Below are positions 29,064 to 44,530 of a stretch of 64,000 nt of DNA, piece by piece. Numbering within the stretch: the stretch's first letter is position 1; each line of letters starts with the position of its first letter. The notes beneath the pieces are model-generated. The model saw nothing but the letters and a program-made list of their open reading frames with translations. It made no database searches and was not told where the DNA came from. The stretch covers positions 106,792,278-106,856,277 of the forward strand of contig CP136069.1 in assembly GCA_032622095.1 (NCBI GenBank), in the 5' to 3' direction. The translations under genes were made by a program, and so were the position numbers. Origin of the DNA: Siphonodentalium dalli. Its lineage: Eukaryota; Mollusca; Scaphopoda; Gadilida; Siphonodentaliidae.

Positions 29064-30662
29064 CATAAATTATATAGGTATCCTCACCACACACATATAT
29101 AGGTATCCCCGCCACATACATATATAGGTATCCCCACGACATACATATATAGGTATCCCCACCACATACATATATAGGTATCACCACCACACACATCTAT
29201 AGGTATCCCAACCACATACATATATATGTATCCCCACCACAAACATCTATAGATATCCCCACCACATACATATATAGGTATCCCCACCACATACATCTAT
29301 AGGTATCCCCACCACATACATATATAGGTATCACCACCACACACATATATAGGTATCCCCACCCTTACGTCTATAGGTATCTCCACCAGATACATCTATA
29401 GGTATCCCCACCACATACATATATAGGTATCCCCACCACACATCTATAGGTATCACCACCACATACATATATAGGTATCACCACCACACACATATAGGTA
29501 TCCCCACCACACACATATATAGGAATCCCCCACCACACACAAATATAGGTATCCCCACCACATACATATATAGGTCTCCCCCACCACATACATCTAGAGG
29601 TATCCCCACCACACACATCTATATGTATCCCCACCACACACACATATATAGGTATCCCCACCACATACATCTATATGTATCCCCACCACACACATATATA
29701 GGTATCCCCACCACATACATCTATAGGTATCCCCCACCACATACATCTATAGGTATCCCCACCACACACATATAGGTATCCCCGCCACACACATCTATAG
29801 GTATCACCTCCACATACATCTATAGGTATCCCCACCACATACATCTATAGGTATCCCCACCACATACATCTATAGGTATCCCCACCACACACATATAGGT
29901 ATCCCCGCCACACACATCTATAGGTATCCCCACCACATTCATCTATAGGTATCCCCACCACACAAATATATAGGTATCACCACCACATACATATATAGGT
30001 ATCACCGCCACAGACATATATAGGTATTCCCGCCACATACATATATAGGTATCCTCACCACACACATCTATAGGTATCCCCACCACACACATATATAGGT
30101 ATCCCCACCACACACATCTATAAGTATCCCCACCACATACATCTATAGGTATCCCCACCACACACATCTATAGGTATCCCCACCACACACATATATAGGT
30201 ATCACCACCACGTACATATATAGGTATCCCCGCCACACACATATATAGGTATCCCCACCACACACATATATATAGGTATCCCCGCCACACACATATATAG
30301 GTATCCCCCACCACATACATATATAGATATCACCACCACATACATATATAGGTATCCTCACCACACACATCTATAGGTATCCACACCACACACATATATA
30401 GGTATCCCCACCACACACATCTATAAGTATCCCCACCACATACATATATAGGTATCCCCCACCACATACATATATAAGTATCCCCGCCACATACATATAT
30501 AGGTATCCCCACCACATACATATATAGGTATCCCCACCATACACATCTATAGGTATCCCCCACCATACACATCTATATGTATAACCGCCACACTCATATA
30601 TAGTTATCCCCACCACATACATCTATAGGTATCACCACCACATACATATATAGGTATCCCCC
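28603..30662 (+). other. Cluster of C-insertions (possible unpolished patch)
   Basis: The C-rich box reads CCCCC instead of CCCC at 28,603, 28,780, 29,527, 29,578, 29,731, 30,305, 30,456, 30,557 and 30,658. An extra T lies near 28,676 (GGTTATC), a CA is added near 29,640, and one C is missing near 28,981. Equivalent units in neighbouring HOR copies at 26.2-27.2 kb and 30.8-31.5 kb have four Cs. Elsewhere I find only about half a dozen such five-C runs. The patch may be consensus error at homopolymers or a real local burst of indels. Confidence 0.75.
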
Positions 30663-32908
30663 ACCACATAAATCTATAGGTATCCCCACCACACACATCT
30701 ATATGTATCACCACCACATACATATATAGGTATCCCCACCACACACATATATAGGTATCCCACCACATACATATATAGGTATCCCCACCACACACATATA
30801 GGTATCCTCACCACACACATAAATTATATAGGTATCCTCACCACACACATATATAGGTATCCCCGCCACATACATATATAGGTATCCCCACGACATACAT
30901 ATATAGGTATCCCCACCACATACATATATAGGTATCACCACCACACACATCTATAGGTATCCCAACCACATACATATATATGTATCCCCACCACAAACAT
31001 CTATAGATATCCCCACCACATACATATATAGGTATCCCCACCACATACATCTATAGGTATCCCCACCACATACATATATAGGTATCACCACCACACACAT
31101 ATATAGGTATCCCCACCCTTACGTCTATAGGTATCTCCACCAGATACATCTATAGGTATCCCCACCACATACATATATAGGTATCCCCACCACACATCTA
31201 TAGGTATCACCACCACATACATATATAGGTATCACCACCACACACATATAGGTATCCCCACCACACACATATATAGGAATCCCCACCACACACAAATATA
31301 GGTATCCCCACCACATACATATATAGGTCTCCCCACCACATACATCTAGAGGTATCCCCACCACACACATCTATATGTATCCCCACCACACACATATATA
31401 GGTATCCCCACCACATACATCTATATGTATCCCCACCACACACATATATAGGTATCCCATACATCTATAGGTATCCCCACCACATACATCTATAGGTATC
31501 CCCACCACACACATATAGGTATCCCCGCCACACACATCTATAGGTATCACCTCCACATACATCTATAGGTATCCCCACCACATACATCTATAGGTATCCC
31601 CACCACATACATCTATAGGTATCCCCACCACACACATATAGGTATCCCCGCCACACACATCTATAGGTATCCCCACCACATTCATCTATAGGTATCCCCA
31701 CCACACAAATATATAGGTATCACCACCACATACATATATAGGTATCACCGCCACAGACATATATAGGTATTCCCGCCACATACATATATAGGTATCCTCA
31801 CCACACACATCTATAGGTATCCCCACCACACACATATATAGGTATCCCCACCACACACATCTATAGGTATCCCCACCACATACATCTATAGGTATCCCCA
31901 CCACACACATCTATAGGTATCCCCACCACACACATATATAGGTATCACCACCACGTACATATATAGGTATCCCCGCCACACACATATATAGGTATCCCCA
32001 CCACACACATATATATAGGTATCCCCGCCACACACATATATAGGTATCCCCACCACATACATATATAGGTATCACCACCACATACATATATAGGTATCCT
32101 CACCACACACATCTATAGGTATCCACACCACACACATATATAGGTATCCCCACCACACACATCTATAAGTATCCCCACCACATACATATATAGGTATCCC
32201 CACCACATACATATATAAGTATCCCCGCCACATACATATATAGGTATCCCCACCACATACATATATAGGTATCCACGCCACACACATATATAGGTATCCC
32301 CACCACACACATATATAGGTATCCCCACGAAACACATATATAGGTATCCCCACCACATACATATATAGGTCTCCCCACCACATACATGTATAGGTATCCC
32401 CACCACATACATATATAGTTATCCCCGCCACACACATATATAGGTATTACCGCCACATACATATATAGGTATCCTCACCACACACATCTATAGGTATCCC
32501 CACCACATACATATATAGGTATCACCACCACATACATATATAGGTATCCCCACCACACACATATATAGGTATCCCCGCCACATACATATATATAGGTATC
32601 CCCGCCACACACATATATAGGTATCCCCACCAAATACATATATAGGTATCACCACCACATACATATATAGGTATCCTCACCACACACATCTATAGGTATC
32701 CCCACCACACACATATATAGGTATCCCCACCACATACATATATAGGTATCCCCACCACATAAATCTATAGGTATCCCCACCACACACATCTATATGTATC
32801 ACCACCACATACATATATAGGTATCCCCACCACACACATATATAGGTATCCCACCACATACATATATAGGTATGCCCACCACACACATATAGGTATCCTC
32901 ACCACACA
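29064..32908. repeat. 1.75-2.09 kb HOR, two copies
   Basis: Copies are anchored on the CATAAATTATAT unit: 29,064-30,817 (1,754 bp) and 30,818-32,908 (2,091 bp). The CATCTAGAGG unit gives the same picture, with steps of 1,752 and 2,040 (29,591, 31,343 and 33,383). The second copy has a 6-bp loss near 31,459 (GTATCCCATACATC). A third, partial copy continues to about 34.18 kb, where the array switches to the long 16.3-kb-like segment. Confidence 0.77.
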
Positions 32909-34179
32909 CATAAATTATATAGGTATCCTCACCACACACATATATAGGTATCCCCGCCACATACATCTATAGGTATCCCCACGACATACATATATAGGTA
33001 TCCCCACCACATACATATATAGGTATCACCACCACACACATCTATAGGTATCCCAACCACATACATATATATGTATCCCCACCACAAACATCTATAGATA
33101 TCCCACCACATACATATATAGGTATCACCACCACACACATATATAGGTATCCCCACCCATACATCTATAGGTATCCCCACCAGATACATCTATAGGTATC
33201 CCCACCACATACATATATAGGTATCCCCACCACACATCTATAGGTATCACCACCACATACATATATAGGTATCACCACCACACACATATAGGTATCCCCA
33301 CCACACACATATATAGGAATCCCCACCACACACAAATATAGGTATCCCCACCACATACATATATAGGTCTCCCCACCACATACATCTAGAGGTATCCCCA
33401 CCACACACATCTATATGTATCCCCACCACACACATATATAGGTATCCCCACCACATACATCTATATGTATCCCCACCACATACATATATAGGTATCCCCA
33501 CCACATACATCTATAGGTATCCCCACCACATACATCTATAGGTATCCCCACCACACACATATAGGTATCCCCGCCACACACATCTATAGGTATCACCTCC
33601 ACATACATCTATAGGTATCCCCACCACATACATCTATAGGTATCCCCACCACATACATCTATAGGTATCCCCACCACACACATATAGGTATCCCCGCCAC
33701 ACACATCTATAGGTATCCCCACCACATTCATCTATAGGTATCCCCACCACACAAATATATAGGTATCACCACCACATACATATATAGGTATCCCCGCCAC
33801 AGACATATATAGGTATTCCCGCCACATACATATATAGGTATCCTCACCACACACATCTATAGGTATCCCCACCACACACATATATAGGTATCCCCACCAC
33901 ACACATCTATAGGTATCCCCACCACATACATCTATAGGTATCCCCACCACACACATCTATAGGTATCCCCACCACATACATATATAAGTATCCCCACCAA
34001 ATACATATATAGGTATCCCCACCACATACATATATAAGTATCCCCGCCACATACATATATAGGTATCCCCACCACATACATATATAGGTATCCCCGCCAC
34101 ACACATATATAGGTATCCCCACCACACACATATATAGGTATCCCCACGAAACACATATATAGGTATCCCCGCCACACAC

Positions 34180-37100
34180 ATATATAGGTATCCCCACCAC
34201 ACACATATATATAGGTATCCCCGCCACACACATATATAGGTATCCCCACCACATACATATATAGGTATCACCACCACATACATATATAGGTATCCTCACC
34301 ACACACATCTATAGGTATCCACACCACACACATATATAGGTATCCCCACCACACACATCTATAAGTATCCCCACCACATACATATATAGGTATCCCCACC
34401 ACATACATATATAAGTATCCCCGCCACATACATATATAGGTATCCCCACCACATACATATATAGGTATCCCCGCCACACACATATATAGGTATCCCCTCC
34501 ACACACATATATAGGTATCCCCACGAAACACATATATAGGTATTCCCACCACATACATATATAGGTCTCCCCACCACATACATGTATAGGTATCCCCACC
34601 ACATACATATATAGTTATCCCCGCCACACACATATATAGGTATTCCCGCCACATACATATATAGGTATCCTCACCACACACATCTATAGGTATCCCCACC
34701 ACATACATATATAGGTATCACCACCACATACATATATAGGTATCCCCACCACACACATATATAGGTATCCCCGCCACATACATATATAGGTATCACCACC
34801 ATACACATATATAGGTATCCCCACCACACACATATATATAGGTATCCCCGCCACACACATATATAGGTATCCCCACCACATACATATATAGGTATCACCA
34901 CCACATACATATATAGGTATCCTCACCACACACATCTATAGGTATCCCCACCACACACATATATAGGTATCCCCACCACACACATCTATAGGTATCCCCA
35001 CCACATACATATATAGGTATCCCCACGACATACATATATAAGTATCCCCGCCACATACATATATAGGTATCCCCACCACATACATATATAGGTATCCCCA
35101 CCACACACATATATAGGTATCCCCACCACACACATATATTGGTTTCCCCACCACACACATATATAGGTATCCCCACCACATACATATATAGGTCTCCCCA
35201 CCACATACATCTATAGGTATCCCCACCACACACATCTATATGTATCCCCACCACACACATATATAGGTATCACCACCACATACATATATAGGTATCCCCG
35301 CCACAAACATATATAGGTATTTCCGCCACATACATATATAGGTATCCTCACCACACAAATCTATAGGTATCACCACCACATACATATATAGGTATCACCA
35401 CCACATACATATATAGGTATCCCCACCACACATATATATAGGTATCCCCGCCACATACATATATAGGTATCACCACCATACACATCTATAGGTATCCCCG
35501 CCACACACATCTATAGGTATCCCCACCAGATACATATATAGGTATCCCCACCACACACATATATAGGTTATCCCCACCACATACATATATAGGTATCACC
35601 ACCACACACATATAAGTATCCCCGCCACATACATATAGGTATCCCCACAACACACATATAGGTATCCCCACCACACACATCTATAGGTATCACCTCCACA
35701 TACATATAGAGGTATCCCCAACACATACATATATAGGTATCCCCACCACATACATATATAGGTATCCCCACCACATACACATATAGTTATCCCCGCCACA
35801 CACATATATAGGTATCACCACCACACACATATATAGGTATCCCCACCACATACATATATAGGTATCACCATCACACACATATATAGGTATCCCCACCACA
35901 TACATATATAGGTATCACCATCACACACATATATAGGTATCCCCACCACATACATATATTGGTATCCCACCACATACATCTATAGGTATCCCCACCACAT
36001 ACATATATAGGTATCCCCACCACATACATCTATATGTATCCCCACCACACACATATATAGGTATCCCCACCACATACATCTATAGGTATCCCCACCACAT
36101 ACATATATAGGTATCCCCACCACATACATCTATATGTATCCCCACCACATACATATATAGGTATCCCCACCACATACATCTATAGGTATCCCCACCACAT
36201 ACATATATAGGTATCCCCACCACATACATCTATAGGTATCCCCACCACATACATATATAGGTATCCCCACCACATACATATATAGGTATCCCCACCACAT
36301 ACATCTATAGGTATCCCCACCACACACATCTATATGTATCACCACCACACACATCTATAGGTATCCCCACCAAACACATATATAGGTATCTCCACCATAC
36401 ACATCAATATGTATCACCGCCACACACATATATAGGTACCCCCACCACATACATCTATAGGTATCCCCACCATACACATCTATAGGTATCCCCACCATAC
36501 ACATCTATATGTATAACCGCCACACTCATATATAGGTATCCCCACCACATACATCTATAGGTATCACCACCACATACATATATAGGTATCCCCACCACAT
36601 TAATCTATAGGTATCCCCACCACACACATCTATATGTATCAGCACCACATACATATATAGGTATCCCCACCACACACATATATAGGTATCCCACCACATA
36701 CATATATAGGTATCCCCACCACACACATATAGGTATCCTCACCACACACATATATAGGTATCCTCACCACACACATATATAGGTATCCCCGCCACATACA
36801 TCTATAGGTATCACCACCACATACATCTATAGTTATCACCACCACATACATATATAGGTATCCCCGCCACATACATATATAGGTATCACCACCATACACA
36901 TCTATAGGTATCCCCGCCACACACATCTATAGGTATCCCCACCACATACATATATAGGTATCCCCACCACATACATATATAGGTATCACCACCACACACA
37001 TATAAGTATCCCCGCCACATACATATAGGTATCCCCACCACACACATATAGGTATCCCCACCACACACATCTATAGGTATCACCTCCACATACATATAGA

Positions 37101-38250
37101 GGTATTCCCAACACATACATATATAGGTATCCCCACCACATACATATATAGGTATCCCCACCACATACATATATAGTTATCCCCGCCACACACATATATA
37201 GGTATCCCCACCACACACATATATAGGTATCCCCACCACATACATATATAGGTATCACCATCACACACAAATATAGGTATCCCCACCACATACATATATT
37301 GGTATCCCACCACATACATCTATAGGTATCCCCACCACACACATATATTGGTATCCCATCACATACATCTATAGGTATCCCCACCGCACACATATATAGG
37401 TATCCCCATCACATACATACATAGGTATCCCCACCACATACATATATAGGTATCCCCACCACATACATCTATATGTATCCCCACCACACACATATATAGG
37501 TATCCCCACCACATACATATATAGGTATCCCCACCACATACATATATAGGTATCCCCACCACATACATCTATATGTATCCCCACCACATACATATATAGG
37601 TATCCCCACCACATACATCTATAGGTATCCCCACCACATACATATATAGGTATCCCCACCACATACATATATAGGTATCCCCACCACATACATATATAGG
37701 TATCCCCACCACATACATATATAGGTATCCCCACCACATACATCTATAGGTATCCCCACCACACACATCTATATGTATCACCACCACACACATCTATAGG
37801 TATCCCCACCAAACACATATATAGGTATCCCCACCATACACATCAATATGTATCACCGCCACACACATATATAGGTATCCCCACCACATACATCTATAGG
37901 TATCCCCACCATACACATCTATAGGTATCCCCACCATACACATCTATATGTATAACCGCCACACTCATATATAGGTATCCCCACCACATACATCTATAGG
38001 TATCACCACCACATACATATATAGGTATCCCCACCACATAAATCTATAGGTATCCCCACCACACACATCTATATGTATCACCACCACATACATATATAGG
38101 TATCCCCACCACACACATATATAGGTATCCCACCACATACATATATAGGTATCCCCACCACACACATATAGGTATCCTCACCACACACATAAATTATATA
38201 GGTATCCTCACAACACACATATATAGGTATCCCCGCCACATACATCTATA
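34180..38250. repeat. 4.07-kb segment, right member of a distant pair
   Basis: This segment reproduces 16,300-20,370 unit by unit at an offset of 17,878-17,880 bp. To the left, the sequence belongs to the 1.75-2.09 kb HOR; to the right (from about 37.8 kb) it grades into the 3.43-kb tandem HOR. Small changes include GGTTATCCCC near 35,568. Intervening sequence between the pair consists of other HOR types. Confidence 0.82.
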
Positions 38251-41233
38251 GGTATCACCACCACATACATCTATAGTTATCACCACCACATACATCTATA
38301 GGTATCCACACCACATACATCTATAGGTATCACCTCCACATACATATAGAGGTATACCTAACACATACATATATAGGTATCCCCACCACATACATATATA
38401 GGTATCCCCACCACATACATATATAGGTATCCCCACCACATACATATATAGGTATCACCATCACACACATATATAGGTATCCCCACCACATACATATATT
38501 GGTATCCCCATCACATACATACATAGGTATCCCCACCACATACATATATAGGTATCCCCACCACATACATCTATATGTATCCCCACCACACACATATATA
38601 GGTATCCCCACCACATACATATATAGGTATCCCCACCACATACATATATAGGTATCCCCACCACATACATCTATATGTATCCCCACCACATACATATATA
38701 GGTATCCCCACCACATACATCTATAGGTATCCCCACCACATACATGTATAGGTATCCCCACCACATACATATATAGGTATCCCCACCACATACATATATA
38801 GGTATCCCCACCACATACATATATAGGTATCCCCAACACATACATCTATAGGTATCCCCACCACACACATCTATATGTATCACCACCACACACATCTATA
38901 GGTATCCCCACCAAACACATATATAGGTATCCCCACCATACACATCAATATGTATCACCGCCTCACACATATATAGGTATCCCCACCACATACATCTATA
39001 GGTATCCCCACCATACACATCTATAGGTATCCCCACCATACACATCTATATGTGTAACCGCCACACTCATATATAGGTATCCCCACCACATACATCTATA
39101 GGTATCACCACCACATACATATATAGGTATCCCCACCACATAAATCTATAGGTATCCCCACCACACACATCTATATGTATCACCATCACATACATATGTA
39201 GGTATCCCCACGACACACATATATAGGTATCCCACCACATACATATATAGGTATCCCCACCACACACATATAGGTATCCTCACCACACACATATATAGAT
39301 ATCCTCACCACACACATATATAGGTATCCCCGCCACATACATGTATAGGTATCACCACCACATACATCTATAGTTATCACCACCACATAAATATATAGGT
39401 ATCCCCGCAACATACATATATAGGTATCACCACCATACACATCTATAGGTATCCCCGCCACACACATCTATAGGTATCCCCACAACATACATATATAGGT
39501 ATCCCCACCACATACATATATAGGTATCACCACCACACACATATAAGTATCCCCGCCACATACATATAGGTATCCCCACCACACACATATAGGTATCCCC
39601 ACCACACACATATAGAGGTATCCCCAACACATACATATATAGGTATCCACACCACATACATATATAGGTATCCCCACCACATACATATATAGTTATCCCC
39701 GCCACACACATATATAGGTATCCCCACCACACACATATATAGGTATCCCCACCACATACATATATAGGTATCACCATCACACACATATATAGGTATCCCC
39801 ACCACATACATATATTGTTATCCCACCACATACATCTATATGTATCCCCACCGCACACATATATTGGTATCCCACCACATACATCTATAGGTATCCCCAC
39901 CGCACACATATATAGGTATCCCCATCACATACATACATAGGTATCCCCACCACATACATATATAGATATCCCCACCACATACATCTATATGTATCCCCAC
40001 CACACACATATATAGGTATCCCCACCACATACATATATAGGTATCCCCACCACATACATATATAGGTATCCCCACCACATACATCTATATGTATCCCCAC
40101 CACATACATATATAGGTATCCCCACCACATACATCTATAGGTATCCCCACCACATACATATATAGGTATCCCCACCACATACATATATACGTATCCCCAC
40201 CACATACATATATAGGTATGCCCACCACATACATATATAGGTATCCCCACCACATACATCTATAGGTATCCCCACCACACACATCTATATGTATCACCAC
40301 CACACACATCTATAGGTATCCCCACCAAACACATATATAGGTATCCCCACCATACACATCAATATGTATCACCGCCACACACATATATAGGTATCCCCAC
40401 CACATACATATATAGGTATCACCGCCATACACATCTATAGGTATCCCCACCATACACATCTATATGTATAACCGCCACACTCATATATAGGTATCCCCAC
40501 CACATACATCTATAGGTATCACCACCACATACATATATAGGTATCCCCACCACATAAATCTATAGGTATCCCCACCACACACATCTATATGTATCACCAC
40601 CACATACATATATAGGTATTCCCACCACACACATATATAGGTATCCCACCACATACATATATAGGTATCCCCACCACACACATATAGGTATCCTCACCAC
40701 ACACATATATAGGTATCCCCACCACACACATATATAGGTATCCCCGCCACATACATCTATAGGTATCACCACCACATACATCTATAGGTATCCCCACCAC
40801 ATACATCTATATGTATCCCCGCCACACACATATATAGGTATCCTCACCACACACACATATAGGTATCCCACCACATACATTTATAGGTATCCCCACCACA
40901 CATATATATAGGTATCCCCACCACACACATATAGGTATCCCCACCACACACATATAGGTATCCCCGCCACACACATCTATAGGTATCACCTCCACATACA
41001 TATATAGGTATCCCCACCACATACATCTATATGTATCCCCACCACATACATATATAGGTATTCCCACCACATACATATATAGGTATCCCCACCACATACA
41101 TATATAGGTATCCCCACCACATACATATAAAGGTATCCCCACCACATACATATATAGGTATCCCCACCACATACATCTATAGGTATCCCCACCACACACA
41201 TCTATATGTATCACCACCACACACATCTATAGG
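37801..41233. repeat. 3.43-kb HOR, copy 1
   Basis: Offsets to copy 2 are 3,433 at the left (GTATAACCGCC 37,950 and 41,383; CATAAATTATAT 38,188 and 41,621), 3,482 in the middle (GTGTAACCGCC 39,052 and 42,534) and 3,382 at the right (40,466 and 43,848). These shifts are about two and four units, so whole-unit gains and losses followed the duplication. The GTGTAACC variant is found only in these two copies. Confidence 0.83.
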
Positions 41234-44200
41234 TATCCCCACCAAACACATATATAGGTATCCCCACCATACACATCAATATGTATCACCGCCACACACA
41301 TATATAGGTATCCCCACCACATACATCTATAGGTATCCCGACCATACACATCTATAGGTATCCCCACCATACACATCTATATGTATAACCGCCACACTCA
41401 TATATAGGTATCCCCACCACATACATCTATAGGTATCACCACCACATACATATATAGGTATCCCCACCACATAAATCTATAGGTATCCCCACCACACACA
41501 TCTATATGTATCACCACCACATACATATATAGGTATCCCCACCACACACATATATAGGTATCCCACCACATACATATATAGGTATCCCCACCACACACAT
41601 ATAGGTATCCTCACCACACACATAAATTATATAGGTATCCTCACCACACACATATATAGGTATCCCCGCCACATACATCTATAGGTATCACCACCACATA
41701 CATCTATAGTTATCACCACCACATACATCTATAGGTATCCACACCACATACATCTATAGGTATCACCTCCACATACATATAGAGGTATCCCTAACACATA
41801 CATATATAGGTATCCCCACCACATACATATATAGGTATCCCCACCACATACATATATAGGTATCCCCACCACATACATATATAGGTATCACCATCACACA
41901 CATATATAGGTATCCCCACCACATACATATATTGGTATCCCACCACATACATCTATAGGTATCCCCACCGCACACATATATAGGTATCCCCATCACATAC
42001 ATACATAGGTATCCCCACCACATACATATATAGGTATCCCCACCACATACATCTATATGTATCCCCACCACACACATATATAGGTATCCCCACCACATAC
42101 ATATATAGGTATCCCCACCACATACATATATAGGTATCCCCACCACACACATCTATATGTATCCCCACCACATACATATATAGGTATCCCCACCACATAC
42201 ATCTATAGGTATCCCCACCACATACATGTATAGGTATCCCCACCACATACATATATAGGTATCCCCACCACATACATATATAGGTATCCCCACCACATAC
42301 ATATACAGGTATCCCCACCACATACATCTATAGGTATCCCCACCACACACATCTATATGTATCACCACCACACACATCTATAGGTATCCCCACCAAACAC
42401 ATATATAGGTATCCCCACCATACACATAAATATGTATCACCGCCACACACATATATAGGTATCCCCACCACATACATATATAGGTATCCCCACCATACAC
42501 ATCTATAGGTATCCCCACCATACACATCTATATGTGTAACCGCCACACTCATATATAGGTATCCCCACCACATACATCTATAGGTATCACCACCACATAC
42601 ATATATAGGTATCCCCACCACATAAATCTATAGGTATCCCCACCACACACATCTATATGTATCACCATCACATACATATGTAGGTATCCCCACGACACAC
42701 ATATATAGGTATCCCACCACATACATATATAGGTATCCCCACCACACACATATAGGTATCCTCACCACACACATATATAGATATCCTCACCACACACATA
42801 TATAGGTATCCCCGCCACATACATGTATAGGTATCACCACCACATACATCTATAGTTATCACCACCACATAAATATATAGGTATCCCCGCCACATACATA
42901 TATAGGTATCACCACCATACACATCTATAGGTATCCCCGCCACACACATCTATAGGTATCCCCACAACATACATATATAGGTATCCCCACCACATACATA
43001 TATAGGTATCACCACCACACACATATAAGTATCCCCGCCACATACATATAGGTATCCCCACCACACACATATAGGTATCCCCACCACACACATATAGAGG
43101 TATCCCCAACACATACATATATAGGTATCCACACCACATACATATATAGGTATCCCCACCACATACATATATAGTTATCCCCGCCACAAACATATATAGG
43201 TATCCCCACCACACACATATATAGGTATCCCCACCACATACATATATAGGTATCACCATCACACACATATATACGTATCCCCACCACATACATATATTGG
43301 TATCCCACCACATACATCTATATGTATCCCCACCGCACACATATATTGGTATCCCACCACATACATCTATAGGTATCCCCACCGCACACATATATAGGTA
43401 TCCCCATCACATACATACATAGGTATCCCCACCACATACATATATAGGTATCCCCACCACATACATCTATATGTATCCCCACCACATACACATATAGGTA
43501 TCCCCACCACATACATCTATAGGTATCCCCACCACATACATATATAGGTATCCCCACCACATACATATATACGTATCCCCACCACATACATATATAGGTA
43601 TGCCCACCACATACATATATAGGTATCCCCACCACATACATCTATAGGAATCCCCACCACACACATCTATATGTATCACCACCACACACATCTATAGGTA
43701 TCCCCACCAAACACATATATAGGTATCCCCACCATACACATCAATATGTATCACCGCCACACACATATATAGGTATCCCCACCACATACATATATAGGTA
43801 TCACCGCCATACACATCTATAGGTATCCCCACCATACACATCTATATGTATAACCGCCACACTCATATATAGGTATCCCCACCACATACATCTATAGGTA
43901 TCACCGCCACATACATATATAGGTATCCCCACCACATAAATCTATAGGTATCCCCACCACACACATCTATATGTATCACCACCACATACATATATAGGTA
44001 TTCCCACCACACACATATATAGGTATCCCACCACATACATATATAGGTATCCCCACCACACACATATAGGTATCCTCACCACACACATATATAGGTATCC
44101 TCACCACACACATATATAGGTATCCCCGCCACATACATCTATAGGTATCACCACCACATACATCTATATGTATCCCCACCACATACATCTATATGTATCC

Positions 44201-44530
44201 CCACCACATACATCTATAGGTATCCCCGCCACATACATCTATATGTATCCCCGCCACACACATATATAGGTATCCTCACCACACACATATATAGGTATCC
44301 CACCACATACATTTATAGGTATCCCCACCACACATATATATAGGTATCCCCACCACACACATATAGGTATCCCCACCACACACATATAGGTATCCCCGCC
44401 ACACACATCTATAGGTATCACCTCCACATACATATTTAGGTATCCCCACCACATACATCTATATGTATCCCCACCACATACATATATAGGTATCCCCACC
44501 ACATACATCTATAGGTATCCCCTCCACATA
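41234..44530. repeat. 3.43-kb HOR, copy 2
   Basis: Adjacent tandem copy of the preceding block. It carries about two extra units between 41.8 and 42.1 kb and lacks about four units near 43.5 kb relative to copy 1. The last 100 bp of copy 1 have no clear partner here. The last CATAAATTATAT unit of the window (41,621) lies in this copy. Confidence 0.8.
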
